Origin: Lineus longissimus
Lineage: Eukaryota > Nemertea > Pilidiophora > Heteronemertea > Lineidae
Assembly (NCBI RefSeq): GCF_910592395.1
Contig: NC_088312.1
Location: 20,965,292 to 21,025,291 of the forward strand
Reading direction: 5' to 3'
DNA: 60,000 nt
Every line of letters begins with the position of its first letter. The stretch's first letter is position 1. The position numbers were made by a program, and so were the translations under genes. The notes beneath the pieces were generated by a model, which was given only the letters and a program-made list of their open reading frames with translations, did not search any database and was not told the origin of the DNA. Positions 12,223-23,161 of the stretch are shown here, piece after piece.

Positions 12223-15200
12223 GCTTATTCAAACAAGTATGAAGTTAATGAATATGATGGTGTTAACAGATGAATCTTCATCATCATCATCATCATCATC
12301 CTTACACAAGTAAGTGCAGTGATAGTGATTATGATGGTGATACCAATGAATCATCCACAGCCTGTGAGCTTAAGGAGAAAGTGAACTAGTTTGACTTTAT
12401 CTTATTCCTCCAAGGTAGTTTCCAGGTCTAATATCATCACTTGGTGATACCTCATGAATCCCACTTGATATCGCTGCAAGTTTAAAAATTGTGGCTCACA
12501 CTGTGTTTTATTTTTGTGATATGTGAAAATTTCTGAATTAAAAAAACACCTCCTAACTCTTTAATTTGAATGCATGAGAGTTGCATCAGTAATTTATGAA
12601 ATCCACACATACAGCCAATGTAAAACAACAAAATCATGACCTCCCCACATCTGACTATCCATGTTTGTACTTGGCCTCACTGTTGATTCGCTTTATACAG
12701 ATAGCCTTTGCCCGCCATGAGCTTATATCACCTTTATGCATCGAGAGCAAATATTTGCTTTATTGTTCTGATTTCTATATTGAAAGTGGCAATAATACAT
12801 TAGCGAGGTCAATGTTTGCTCTCGCATTGTAATCAGGATAGAAATCAAAGGTACTAATTCTACAAAGGCAAGGTTGATCACGGCAAGGCCATTTAGGACC
12901 ACATATAATTTCGTCCTTTGGGCTGTGTTTAGTTGGTGTGATGTTGTGATTTTCAACATGCGAATTCATATCCAGCGTTACCGGGCATTCAACATGCGAT
13001 CTCATGGCAACAGGACATAGAGGGCTTGCGACAGCAATAAAATATCAAATTGTAATTGTCATATGCATTTGTGCATAACATTTACAATTAGCATTGTCAC
13101 ATCAGATATCTAGCATCGTCACACAAATCATAAGTGCCTAACTCATTTTTTGTACTTCTGAAAAAATCAAAGAAAACCTTTTCAAATTTTCAAAAACTTG
13201 TGTTTATTTTCAATTAACCTTCCAAGAATATCTAACCACTTGACAAGAACTGACTTCCCTTTGAATTCCTGTTGGAGATCTCAGATGCCAGCTCCTCTCC
13301 AAACAAATTTGTCTGTTATCCATTTAAATTTCAACAATACCACCAATTTAAATATCTATCCACTTGTCATTTTGTCGCTATGGCTTGCTATTATCATCGC
13401 GCAAGATATTCATACTTCGGTAGCCATTTAGATTTGATATCGCGTCCGCTGCAGTGTGCGGAAGCTTATCGCCCAAGGTTACAGTTAGCAACACACCTTA
13501 ACTCTGACGTGTCGCTAAATTCTCAAATAAGTCGCTTTAGACTTCGACATGTTGCTTTGTTTTCCGACATGCAGTGTTAACAACATGATTTATCCTATCG
13601 TCTGCTCTTTTATCGATATTTTCAAAGGCAGTGAGATCTGCTTGATGTCAATAATTTATGACTGCTTAATCGGAGATTTGAAATGGCAGATTTTTGTTTG
13701 TGATTGAAAGCTATTAATAGGAGTGCTGGCATCTTGAGATTTTCAATTTGAATTCAAGGGGAAGGAGTCTGTTGCTGTCTAATTGTTGTGTTATGAGGAC
13801 TGCAATAAGTCGTGCGGGGTGGTGTCTAGACAGGAAATTTAAATCCAAGGGTGTTGGGTACAAGTCCTTGTCCAGTCACTACTTGGTCATATGAAGCTTG
13901 AGCTCAAGTTGGATTTCTGAATAAGCCATAACTCTTTAAGTACACAATCTAGAAAGTTTACATTCATGGTCATTGCTCTTAATGTCCATCTACACTTATA
14001 CTCGACGGTGGATAAGATATGAAAAATGACACGCAGTAATGAAATTGTGACATGAGAAGATAGGATATGATCTGATCCTTTTACTGCTAATGAGAATTTA
14101 TTATCTAAGAAGGCAGGGTGGATAGAGATGAGAGAGGAGTTACCGACCACTATGACAGGGACTCACGTAGACGTTAGTATCGAACCCACGTCTTCCCATC
14201 ACAATACATCAAGACCAAATCACCAGACCATGTTTAAACCTCTGTTGCAGCTCATGTCTTATTCAAGAAAGTATTAAGTGACCAGGCATCGCAATCAGCC
14301 AGATTCTTGATATAGTCTTAAGAAAAGTCACCAAAGTGATAATTAAGTGGAGGGAGCAGGTGACAGCTTTATGTGCTACGGCAACAGGATGTGATTTTTG
14401 TGTCATGAAAATGGCTCCCGAATGTGGCGGAGTCAGAAATGTTAGTACTTTGCTGTGAGCTGATTGCTTGATTGCATGGATGGGCTGATCCTTGAGACCA
14501 CAGAGGCTGGGTTGAGTCCCAATCGTTGCGTTGGTCATTCTACTGTTGGTCATTCTTTTCAGATGAATAAAATATGAGATGTAGGTGCCTTATCACCTCG
14601 AGTGTTGTCTTAATGACCGCTTGGGCGTTCACACAACCTGTGGCCGTCTGTGCATCACTGTTACAGGTTCCGATAGAAAGTTCTCTACGACAGATGGAAA
14701 TAAATAATGTTATTGAAATAATGATGGATCAGAACGGGTCGTTTTTAACTTATCAACCAAAACAACTTTGTAAAGAGTTTTTGATTTAGTTTTGTAGAGG
14801 GGGTTTACAGAAATCTAAAAGGGTTAAGTTCCTCACTTCCTCTGTGCGAATTTGAAATTGACTTTTTTGCAGTCTTTTTCAAAATGCATCATTTGAATGA
14901 AAATTTTTCATTAAATTCATAAATTTAATCAGCTGATGTTTAAATCCTTCTTTTCTTCTCTCAGTGTCATTTTCTTTGATACGAGATAAGCACGAAGATT
15001 TTATTGATCAGTTTCAGGGAAAAAATTGTCAGTAGCAGCACTAAATGCATCGCCCTGGGCAGATAAACAGCGTCTTTCATTCCCACTCCTGTTGATGGTA
15101 AAGATACACACAGTGATATGCAGATGGTGCAAAGGATATCCTCTTGCAAGAGTGGAATTCAATATCATAAGAATGCTAGCGTCAAGCGTGAGATTTTCTC

Positions 15201-15400
15201 AACAGTAAAAAATCTATGAGTTGGATATTTCTATGGAGCAAAGACAATGACATTTCTAGCTCAAAAAGTTTGGCCTTGTTCTTTTTTTGAAGGGACTTTG
15301 GCATTAACCATACTGTAAAAACAAAATTTTCGCGCACGATTTATTTTGTTCTCTCTTTCCTGTTGGCATTTACTCACTTGATGGTTAACACCACATTACA
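12223..15400. other. Non-coding; one tRNA-like SINE piece
   Basis: No exons recognised. On the minus strand about 14150-14235 resembles a tRNA-derived SINE head: an A-box-like tggtctggtgatttggt and a B-box-like gtgggttcgatac. The rest is AT-rich unique-looking sequence. Confidence 0.4.
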
Positions 15401-16027
15401 ATGTTTTATTTGAAGTTTTTTACAATAGGATTTGATACCTCGCTGTCAACATCGGTTGTCTTACCAATCACCACCTCGGATGAGATGTCATTTCAACCAA
15501 AACTTTACCGAGTCGCCTCAGTTTCGGCCTACATTTTAGCAGCACCCTCGCGACGTTCGGTAAGACAACCAATACCTCCAGTGCGGTATCGATTCCGCAA
15601 GCCACTTTCCCATTTGCATTTCACTGATCCAGAGCATAGTGTTTATTGTCTGGCGTCTCGCTCCGATGAATGGCGATCGTATCACTATAGCTCAACCTCT
15701 CAATATGTTATCAATATGACTGTTTCTATCAGGAAATTGCCCTTGCTCGCATCTAATCAGATAGAAATACCTGAGGTGTGTAGTGGCAGTCTGTACTTAA
15801 GATATAGAGGAGGTGAGGACGAGTTCTGTTTATGGGGTAGTCATTACAATTTCAAGCCTTGGTTTACTCTGGGAGTCTACTCTTGTGATTGGGGTGTCTT
15901 GTACTACGAAAGGAACATGATGTCATGTCCAGCTGATAACTTGGTGTTGCCAACCCAGTGTATGTCCAAGTTGACCATTCTGAGTGACATCAAACAGCCG
16001 TGGTGTATATTATCTCTAGTTTCATGA
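15401..16027 (+). CDS. Unrecognised 208-codon ORF, possible exon
   Basis: An ATG-initiated frame of 208 codons, the longest outside the retrotransposons. I recognise no family with confidence. The C-terminal half has five or six cysteines and a stretch (INMTVSIRKLPL, then CSGSLYLRYRGGEDEFC) that faintly recalls half of a CUB domain (hydrophobic strand, Cys, L.L.. .G, FC). Base composition is close to its surroundings, there is no clear splice site or neighbour to support it, and the start has no special context. It could be an exon of a secreted protein or a chance frame; I lean slightly to chance. Confidence 0.22.
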   Translation: MFYLKFFTIGFDTSLSTSVVLPITTSDEMSFQPKLYRVASVSAYILAAPSRRSVRQPIPPVRYRFRKPLSHLHFTDPEHSVYCLASRSDEWRSYHYSSTSQYVINMTVSIRKLPLLASNQIEIPEVCSGSLYLRYRGGEDEFCLWGSHYNFKPWFTLGVYSCDWGVLYYERNMMSCPADNLVLPTQCMSKLTILSDIKQPWCILSLVS

Positions 16028-16376
16028 ATATTCCGAAACGAAACTACCAATCTGAATGCCTCACCGCACGTCAGCAATAACAAATTATTTCTGTTGGATC
16101 AGCGATATGTGGATGTTGATAGCTTTGAATGCCAAGATCGTGATTGCATCAAATTACTCATTGGCATTTAATACCTTGTAGATGACAGTAAGGACCGATC
16201 TCTTGTGATGGATCACTGGTATTGTGGTTGAAGATAGTTCCTGCCTGACAAGCTGGTCATAGTACGTATAATACTTAGGGTGTGATTACATTAAACGTGT
16301 CCACCCAACTCTGCAACTGGCGTGACCTTGTAGGTGTGGCGCGTGAGGAATGACCATGTCCAACACACTTAAGAAG

Positions 16377-16558
16377 TACAGTCAAACCCCTCTTTAAGGA
16401 CAACTCTGTTAGCAAGACCCTGCTCTCTGTTGGTGACATCGATTTCTGTCCCAAGTTTGTTTTTTCTATTCAATTTAACTTGTGCAATAAGGGCATCTCT
16501 CTATGAAGGACAGCGTTAGTCAGTTTCAAGGATGTCCTTGATAGAGAAGTTCTACAAT
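16377..16558. mobile_element. pogo/Tigger-like MITE copy 1 (diverged)
   Basis: Starts tacagtcaaacccctcttta and ends with the inverse form gatagagaagttctaca. Internal phrases (aggacaactctgttag, ggtcccaagtttg equivalent, caatttaact) match the better preserved copy at 44575-44756. Non-coding. Confidence 0.65.
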
Positions 16559-16615
16559 ATCTAATTGATAGGTGTGGCACATATTCTATGCGGTACCATA
16601 TACCAACAATCATTA

Positions 16616-16797
16616 TGTAAAGTGGACCCTCCCTTAATGGACACCTGTTAATAGGACACTCTCTCTATTAAGGACGCTGCATGGTTTTGGTCCCAAATCA
16701 TGCACTTTTGTGGAATTTGACCTCTGTTATAAGGACGCTGCGCTATAAAGGACAGCAATTGAGGGATGTTCTTGAAAGAGAGGTTCTACCTATTGTA
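16616..16797. mobile_element. pogo/Tigger-like MITE copy 2 (diverged)
   Basis: Contains aagtggaccctcccttaatg at the left, gttttggtcccaaat inside and gaaagagaggttctacc at the right, the same layout and about the same length (182 bp) as copy 1, which ends 57 bp upstream. Non-coding. Confidence 0.65.
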
Positions 16798-17652
16798 TTG
16801 TAACAGGTTGTGACTGATAGATTAGTAAGTACATGTGTCCGCCCTGATCACGGTAATTTCTCTGTGATATGACTACCGGGAATTTCAATCGAAGACTCAA
16901 ATGTCATACGGATTAAATTGATAGTGAATCTGGCACAGGTTGGATGTGTTGAATTCTGCTGGAAGTACAGTGTAGCTGTATTTCTTTTTCATTGACTCTT
17001 GAAATCTGTGAGCATGATTTTTAGCCACCTGCAGGTTGTCAGGAATCTAGTAAGGTCCTTTTTAATCGGTCCTTTCAGTCATACTCGCTCGGAGTCAGGT
17101 AGAAAGAGTGAAGAACCAAATCTGAATTCAGTTCAACTGCTACAAAATTGGGTGTTTAACTGGCCTTAATTTGTGAAGTTAAATTATCCTTATCCTTTCT
17201 CATATAACAACAATTATCGAATTTCATATTCTAAAATACCTTGGTACCGTAAAGTCAACTTTTAAATGGAAAATGCATAAGCCTCGTTCTGAGAGTGGAG
17301 TGTTTTGGACACGCAACCAAGATGCTCTACCAAAGTTCCCTCGGGTTGCACTAAAATGTGGAAACCATGCACACGTCACCCCGTACGGAATTTCAGCTCA
17401 CTTCAGAAGTTTGAGACTCTCAAAACACTGCTTCAAACACAAATCAGCCAAGGAAGCATCAACCACCCTAAGTTTTTTAATGAGCACTACACATATTTGC
17501 CGAGAAAAATGCTCCAAATAGCCCATTTGCGCGGATTTTAGCATCACTTGAGCGAGCTGATGCGGACTTCCTATGCGCGCTGTACAAAATGTACATGTCT
17601 CATTTTCTGTAACGTTGCCTAACATAATGTAAACAACGGCGCTACCGGCGCT
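16798..17652. other. Non-coding, nothing recognised
   Basis: No recognised features. Overlapping 78-82 codon frames near 17273-17541 are in different phases and show no family similarity. Confidence 0.4.
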
Positions 17653-17730
17653 CTCGGGTGGAGCTAAAATTTCGTCCAAACCCTCGCCGACAGGCGAGGG
17701 TTTGGACTGTATTTTAGCTCCACCCTCGAG
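17653..17730. repeat. Strong hairpin, about 37-bp arms
   Basis: The left arm ctcgggtggagctaaaat plus cgtccaaaccctcgcc is mirrored after a 4-bp loop by ggcgagggtttggac plus attttagctccaccctcgag, with few mismatches. It may be the core of a small foldback repeat; no flanking duplication was found. Confidence 0.8.
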
Positions 17731-18527
17731 TGTCTTGGTAACTCAACCAAGGTCCTCCGCCTCGGGTTCAATTCCTTAATTTGAAATATTGTCTTAAGTG
17801 ATGTCTTCTGATGTCTCTCCATATCAAATGTGACCAAATTCTCTGTCATGAGCACATATTTGAAGGAATCGGTTACTTTCAAAGCGGGGTGTGTGACCTA
17901 TGTAATTATTAATTGGTCAGATTCTATTTCATTGCCCCTGGAGAGTAATTTGGGTTTTCGTTATACGTTATTGATTGAATATGATCCAGAGTCCCAGCAG
18001 TGCTCCTGCTAACTGGGGAAGAAGAGGCTGTGGGGGTTCACAGAGCTGATGTGAAGTAATTGGGAAATGATGGGAATGCTTTGGAAGCGGAGGTAAAGAT
18101 TTTCAACGCTGGAGACAATGGTCGACATGATGTCCAGTGAGGTCAGGGTATCGTCACCTGGTCTTCCAGTCTAATGACCTTCCTCCCTCACTGAAGCGTC
18201 ATTGGCGTGTCACATGGCGCGCAACTCCTGCGTACGTTACGCATCACTGACAGGAAGCAGGACGGATGTCATTTGTGACGAGGACTGTAGCGGATGGATG
18301 TGGTAATCAGGCTAAGTCCAGTGGCAAAACCAATGCTATTCAGCTTGACCATACCACTCAACACTGTATCATTACTGATTTACTTGGCCCCGTAGGGGGT
18401 GTTGGCAGTTCATCAATAATTGATTGAATGGGGAACGGTTAACTGTTGACTTGGCACGGACCTGATCGGGCCCATGATGCCTTCTCAAATCATCCTCGGG
18501 CATATTAGGTCCCTGCTGGGAATTTGG
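17731..18527. other. Non-coding, nothing recognised
   Basis: A short B-box-like cgggttcaattcc at about 17763 hints at an old tRNA-derived SINE; otherwise nothing seen. Confidence 0.4.
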
Positions 18528-18908
18528 AATGAGGAACCGGCGTTAAGATAAATGCCAGTGGCGGCGCCACAATCGATCGTGCCTTCTGACGCCATGACGT
18601 CATTTTCTGGTCTATTTATGTCGCATGAGGTCAATCACGGGAAACCATTGCGTACATTTTTGCACAGGATTTCAACAACAGAAAACGTGCCCAATAACTG
18701 GCATCGCGCATATTTTCCGCAAAATTATCTTAAGAAACTGATAGCTCAATAGATTTAAAACAGGAAGATGCAAACGTCGCCGAAATCGGTCGAAAATAAG
18801 CGATCGTTTTCGGGCTCAGAAATAACATGATAATGCATTGGAAATGGAGAGTTTTGGTATGATCGATTGCAGCGCCACGCGGCGGATAAATCGCGCCGGT
18901 TCCTCATT
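18528..18908. mobile_element. MITE with 15-bp perfect terminal inverted repeats
   Basis: AATGAGGAACCGGCG at 18528 is matched by its exact complement ending at 18908. Inside the ends a second, imperfect inverted pair continues (ggcggcgccacaatcgatcg on the left against cgattgcagcgccacgcgg on the right). About 381 bp, no transposase. A target duplication is not obvious, so the superfamily is uncertain. Confidence 0.75.
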
Positions 18909-20466
18909 GGCTAAGCTGGAGACATCTTTTGTCCTTTTGTATTCGTCGCACCAGGGGTGTTCAGTGGTGCCACCTTAGTTCTAATTTTGAAGTTATCATA
19001 AATATGCATATTTGCAACACTTATAACTGATAAAAGTAACTTGGGTTCAAACTATATGCTTTCGCCTTGCATGGCTTCCTCTGCTGCGGATTAGAACAAA
19101 TATAACCATTGTTTGAAACATGATCCAACATTCTCCGGCTTCTCCCACATGTCAGATATTGATATTATCGGAGATGTCATCGGGTTGTGTAACAATCTCG
19201 GGTTCTCGTCACCTGATCCTTCTGCCACACACTGTAATCGGAATCGATGCTTTAGATGCCGTAACTTTTGTGGCATCTCTAAACTTACGAATTATTCCAT
19301 GGTATTTTGTTACTCAATTTCGTGGAATTTCATGTTTACTGTAACTTTAATTTAGCGTAACGATGAAAAATTTCGTCTCTCGTGGCATCAAGCCATTTAA
19401 AGATTATCCCTTACTTTCCTGTTTTCAATGAAAAAACCCATCTCCACCAACCTGTTTTTTGCAATGTCGTGTTGACGAATATTTGCGTTGTCAGGTAAGA
19501 TTATACCCTAGGGCGAGCTCGGGTCAATGGGTCCTGGGTTTCGTGCAGTTGTTTGCATGACGGAGGCTGGGGCTGCATTGATTTTTTCTCCGTTCACGTT
19601 TATGAGTAGAGACAAAAGATGTCTTGGGTACTTTCCTAAGACTTTGACGTAAAACTGTTGTAATGTTAGTTGGTAGCCCTTTGCTCCGTACCTGAGAACA
19701 TCGTCATAAACACCTATGATATTCTCCCAGCACTCGCTGTAATTTGCATTCGGAAAGGAAGCACGTCTCGAATACAACTATTAAGCGGGAAATTACTGGC
19801 TTTTTACTCGGGTGGGAAATGGCAAGATTATGCTGGTTTTCTTTCATTATGAAAGCATTTTCTAGTTGTGGTTGTTGCGTCTCACAATCTTGAATACCCA
19901 CCTAGGTTCAGCGAGTGATTTTTGCGATTATAATCACTGCGATGAGCGTCAAAGGAACTAGAGTATTATCAGTTCTTGATGGCATTCATCTGATACTTGG
20001 TTGACTTTTTATCAAACTGTCTCATTATTTGATGATTAATAAGCCTCATTGTCTTCTCTTTTCAGGTAAGTAATGTGTGATCAACAGTCAAGTAATCGGT
20101 AGGAATTTTTGTAGAAATGTTGCAAATATTTTGAGATCCACATTATACATTTTCACCTGTGACGGACAACTTGACTCCTCTTCTGATGCTGCATGCACCC
20201 AGTAATTAGAACAATTACATCTTCGTGTTACCATGGAAACCCTCTTTATATATCATAATTGTCCAGCAGCTACATCAGATTTCTGTTAAAAACCAAAAAA
20301 GACATTTGTCATGAAGTTGTGCTGTTTTGTGTGTAAAAGAGTGATTCATGACATGTGATAATTTATTGCGAGTGAACATCTAATGCGCAGCACAAATGAG
20401 CAATTCAAGTACCTCTAACCTGCGATTATAATTGCAGGTCGCAGCAAATCGCTTGTTGGTAGGGTA
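18909..20466. other. Non-coding, nothing recognised
   Basis: AT-rich sequence with only short overlapping frames (60-89 codons) on both strands; no splice-bounded exon recognised. Confidence 0.4.
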
Positions 20467-20690
20467 CATGGCACTTTCCATGATATATGCCACGTGCCAT
20501 GACATGTAATACTTGCCATGACATGTCAAACTTTCCATGGCATGTAACATAAGCCTTGTTGTGTAAAACTTGCCATGACATGTGAGACGTGCCATGACAT
20601 GTGAAACTTGCCATGACATTTATTACAATTGCCATGGCATGTAAAATGTGCCATGACATGTGAAATGTGCCATGACATGTAAATCTTGCT
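20467..20690. repeat. Tandem array of about 20-bp units built on TGCCATGACATGT
   Basis: Roughly eleven units of about 20 bp carry TGCCATGACATGT or close variants (tgccatggcatgt, ttccatgacatgt). Each unit includes the palindrome ACATGT and CATG, so the array can pair with itself in many registers. The minus-strand frames here are translations of the repeat and not genes. Confidence 0.88.
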
Positions 20691-22546
20691 CTTCGTGCTT
20701 GTCCTTTACTGCAAACGTTTATGGCATTCCAGCCAGAGCTTTGGTTTCATTAAAATCATATCTTTCGGTGACCAAACTGTTCTTACCATTTAAACCAAAC
20801 TGGCCCACCACAACCTGCATTGAACTCAACACCCCGCCTGTTCCCTGCCTGCCATACATGTCACACCTCTAAGGTACATGACATTCTACTCGCATTCAAG
20901 CATGATTCAATGAAAGCAAACCAAAATGCTACAAAGACTGTACCATTAGTGGACTCATTAAATGCGAGACTAACATGGTAAATGAGATGCTGGCAACTTT
21001 TTTCAGCACAGTTGGTTCAATTTTCTCTCTATACGCTCCATTACGGCTCTTGTTTTGCATTGGTGGTGCGCATAATCTGATATTTAATACTTTACTGACT
21101 GTGGGCTGTGAAACCCTTTACAATACATCATCAGTCTCCGCCTTTCAGTAGAGACTTCTGTACCATAGAATTTTCTCGACAAGAAATTATTCCAGCACAG
21201 CATTGTGCTCAGGTCGAAACTGTGTATGAACTTGAACAGAGCAATGCACTTTAAAAAGTACCAAGAAACAACCTTGTTGGCCAACCGGACACCAACTGTT
21301 ACAATATGGACTCATATCAAGGGGAAGTTTCACCTAATGTAAAATATATGAGCTCACTTAATACATTTTTGCTTTCGCTAATATTGTTGATGTCCGGGAA
21401 TTAATTGGCCTGTGACTTGGAGTGGGCATCAAGGGCATTAGAAGTTGTTCCCCGCACCTGATCCCGTAATTTCTTCAGGATATAATCAAGATCTGGTGCT
21501 CCATGTGGGTGTTCCAATGAGATCTTCGCAGGTCTTGAGTTGAAATATGACCTAATTTGACAAATATCTATCGGGAACAATAAGGGTTCTGACTTGTTTT
21601 TGTCTTGGAGTGAGATCAGGGTGATTGAGAGTTGTTCTTCGCACCTGATACCAGTCTGTCTAATCCTTCAATTCAGTTAAAGCCAACCAAATTTTGAACC
21701 ATTATAACCCTGTCACTACCGCCAACCTGCAGGGCATGTCATGTACATGTCTCAAATGGAGTCAAATCAGCTGCTAACTTTCATGACAATGTCAAACTAA
21801 CAAACACCCTTTCAACAAGACTTAACAGATCAAGCCATAATTCTCACCCAGGGTATTCGCAGCTCCCCTCTGGCGCATGATAGAAATAATTCTTTCATTT
21901 GTTCAGACGATTCTGTTACTGTTATTAAAGACAAACTAGCACTTTTAACAGTTTTTAAAGCGCCCACAAATGGGTGATTTGGAGCTTGTGACGTCATCGA
22001 CATATGGTAACGTCCTCCAATAATGTCTTTTTGCGTAGAAATATATTAACAAAAATTGGTGAGCCTTTCTTTCATATAGTGAATTTTATCATAACGCACT
22101 GTTATTTCTCAAATATTATAATTCTAAGTTTACCTTTAATAAAAAGATTAAAGCTTGTTTGATCTCTGTGATTTCTTGGAAATTTGATATTCAGAATGGA
22201 TTGCGTTCTGTGTCTGTTCAAAAAGTCGTTTCATCACTTTGATGTGATAATTTCTCCGTTTTAGTCGCAGTGACATTACATCACGTTTATTTCAAACGAA
22301 ATCGACGTGTCTTTATTCCTTTGTTTAAAACCAAACTAATCTATTGGGTATTTATCAAAGTGAGAAGTTTGTTATGTGAGAATACTAGTAGGTAGACTGT
22401 TGTGGAGGTAAAATTTCAACTGAACTATTTTCATGCGATAATTTCTTTGATTTAGCGTTTGCAACACTTTGCCTTCAGACGAAAACACTTTGTGTTTATT
22501 GTTTTTGGTTCGAAACAAAGTAAAGTTGTTGTTATCATTCAACATA
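20691..22546. other. Non-coding, nothing firm recognised
   Basis: Two loosely similar blocks near 21415-21480 and 21595-21660 share gacttgg/cttggagtg and gcacctgat phrases, suggesting an old local duplication. No exons recognised. Confidence 0.4.
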
Positions 22547-23161
22547 AGGCCTTTTTACACGGTGCTGGTTCAAGACAACCCTCCTGAACCGTCACGAGGC
22601 GTGTTCGGATCAGGACGGTTCATTTCGCTTTTACACGGGGACGGTTCGACGATCTGGCCTCGATCCGGCTCCAGGCTGGTTCGTCACTAACATTGTCAAT
22701 TGGTGGCGCTGATCAATCTGCTGGCGGTGGAGGTACGAAAATATCACAAAAACAAATAATACAAAATGGTTTACGATGGCGCCGGTGAGATGCAGAGTTT
22801 TTGCTTTGGTACACAGCATTTGTATGGAAAGAAAGCTCTTGCTCTCAATAAATTGAAGATTTCACAGCAGTTTCTTTCTGCGGAAAATTTCATGCCAGGA
22901 ACACGGCAGCTATTCCCGCGAATGACGTCACGCGAGTACCGTGTGCAAACCGGCTCGGAGCCGGTTCGCTTTTACACGCATAAATAAACCCTCCTCCACC
23001 GGCCTGCACCGGCCTGCACCGACCCGAGACCGGCGATCGGAACCCGCCTCGGACCAGGAGGATTCAGGACGGTAGGTTCGCTTTTACACGAGGGAAAATA
23101 AACAGGCTGGTACCTGAACTAGTCTCGATCCGGCTTGAACCCGCACCTTGTAAAAACGCCT
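22547..23161. mobile_element. GC-rich MITE with inverted ends AGGCCTTTTTACACGGTGC
   Basis: The left end AGGCCTTTTTACACGGTGC and the right end, read in complement as AGGCGTTTTTACAAGGTGC, agree at most positions and are flanked by ATA on each side (22544-22546 and 23162-23164). Subterminal regions are GC-rich with repeated cgcttttacacg motifs (about 22627, 22968 and 23070). About 615 bp. The 73-codon frame inside (22766-22987) matches no transposase known to me, so the element is probably non-autonomous. Confidence 0.75.

Noticed and set aside
11890-12273. 127-codon + strand frame
   Set aside because: Antisense to the Harbinger nuclease fragment and continues through the inverted end; not a gene.
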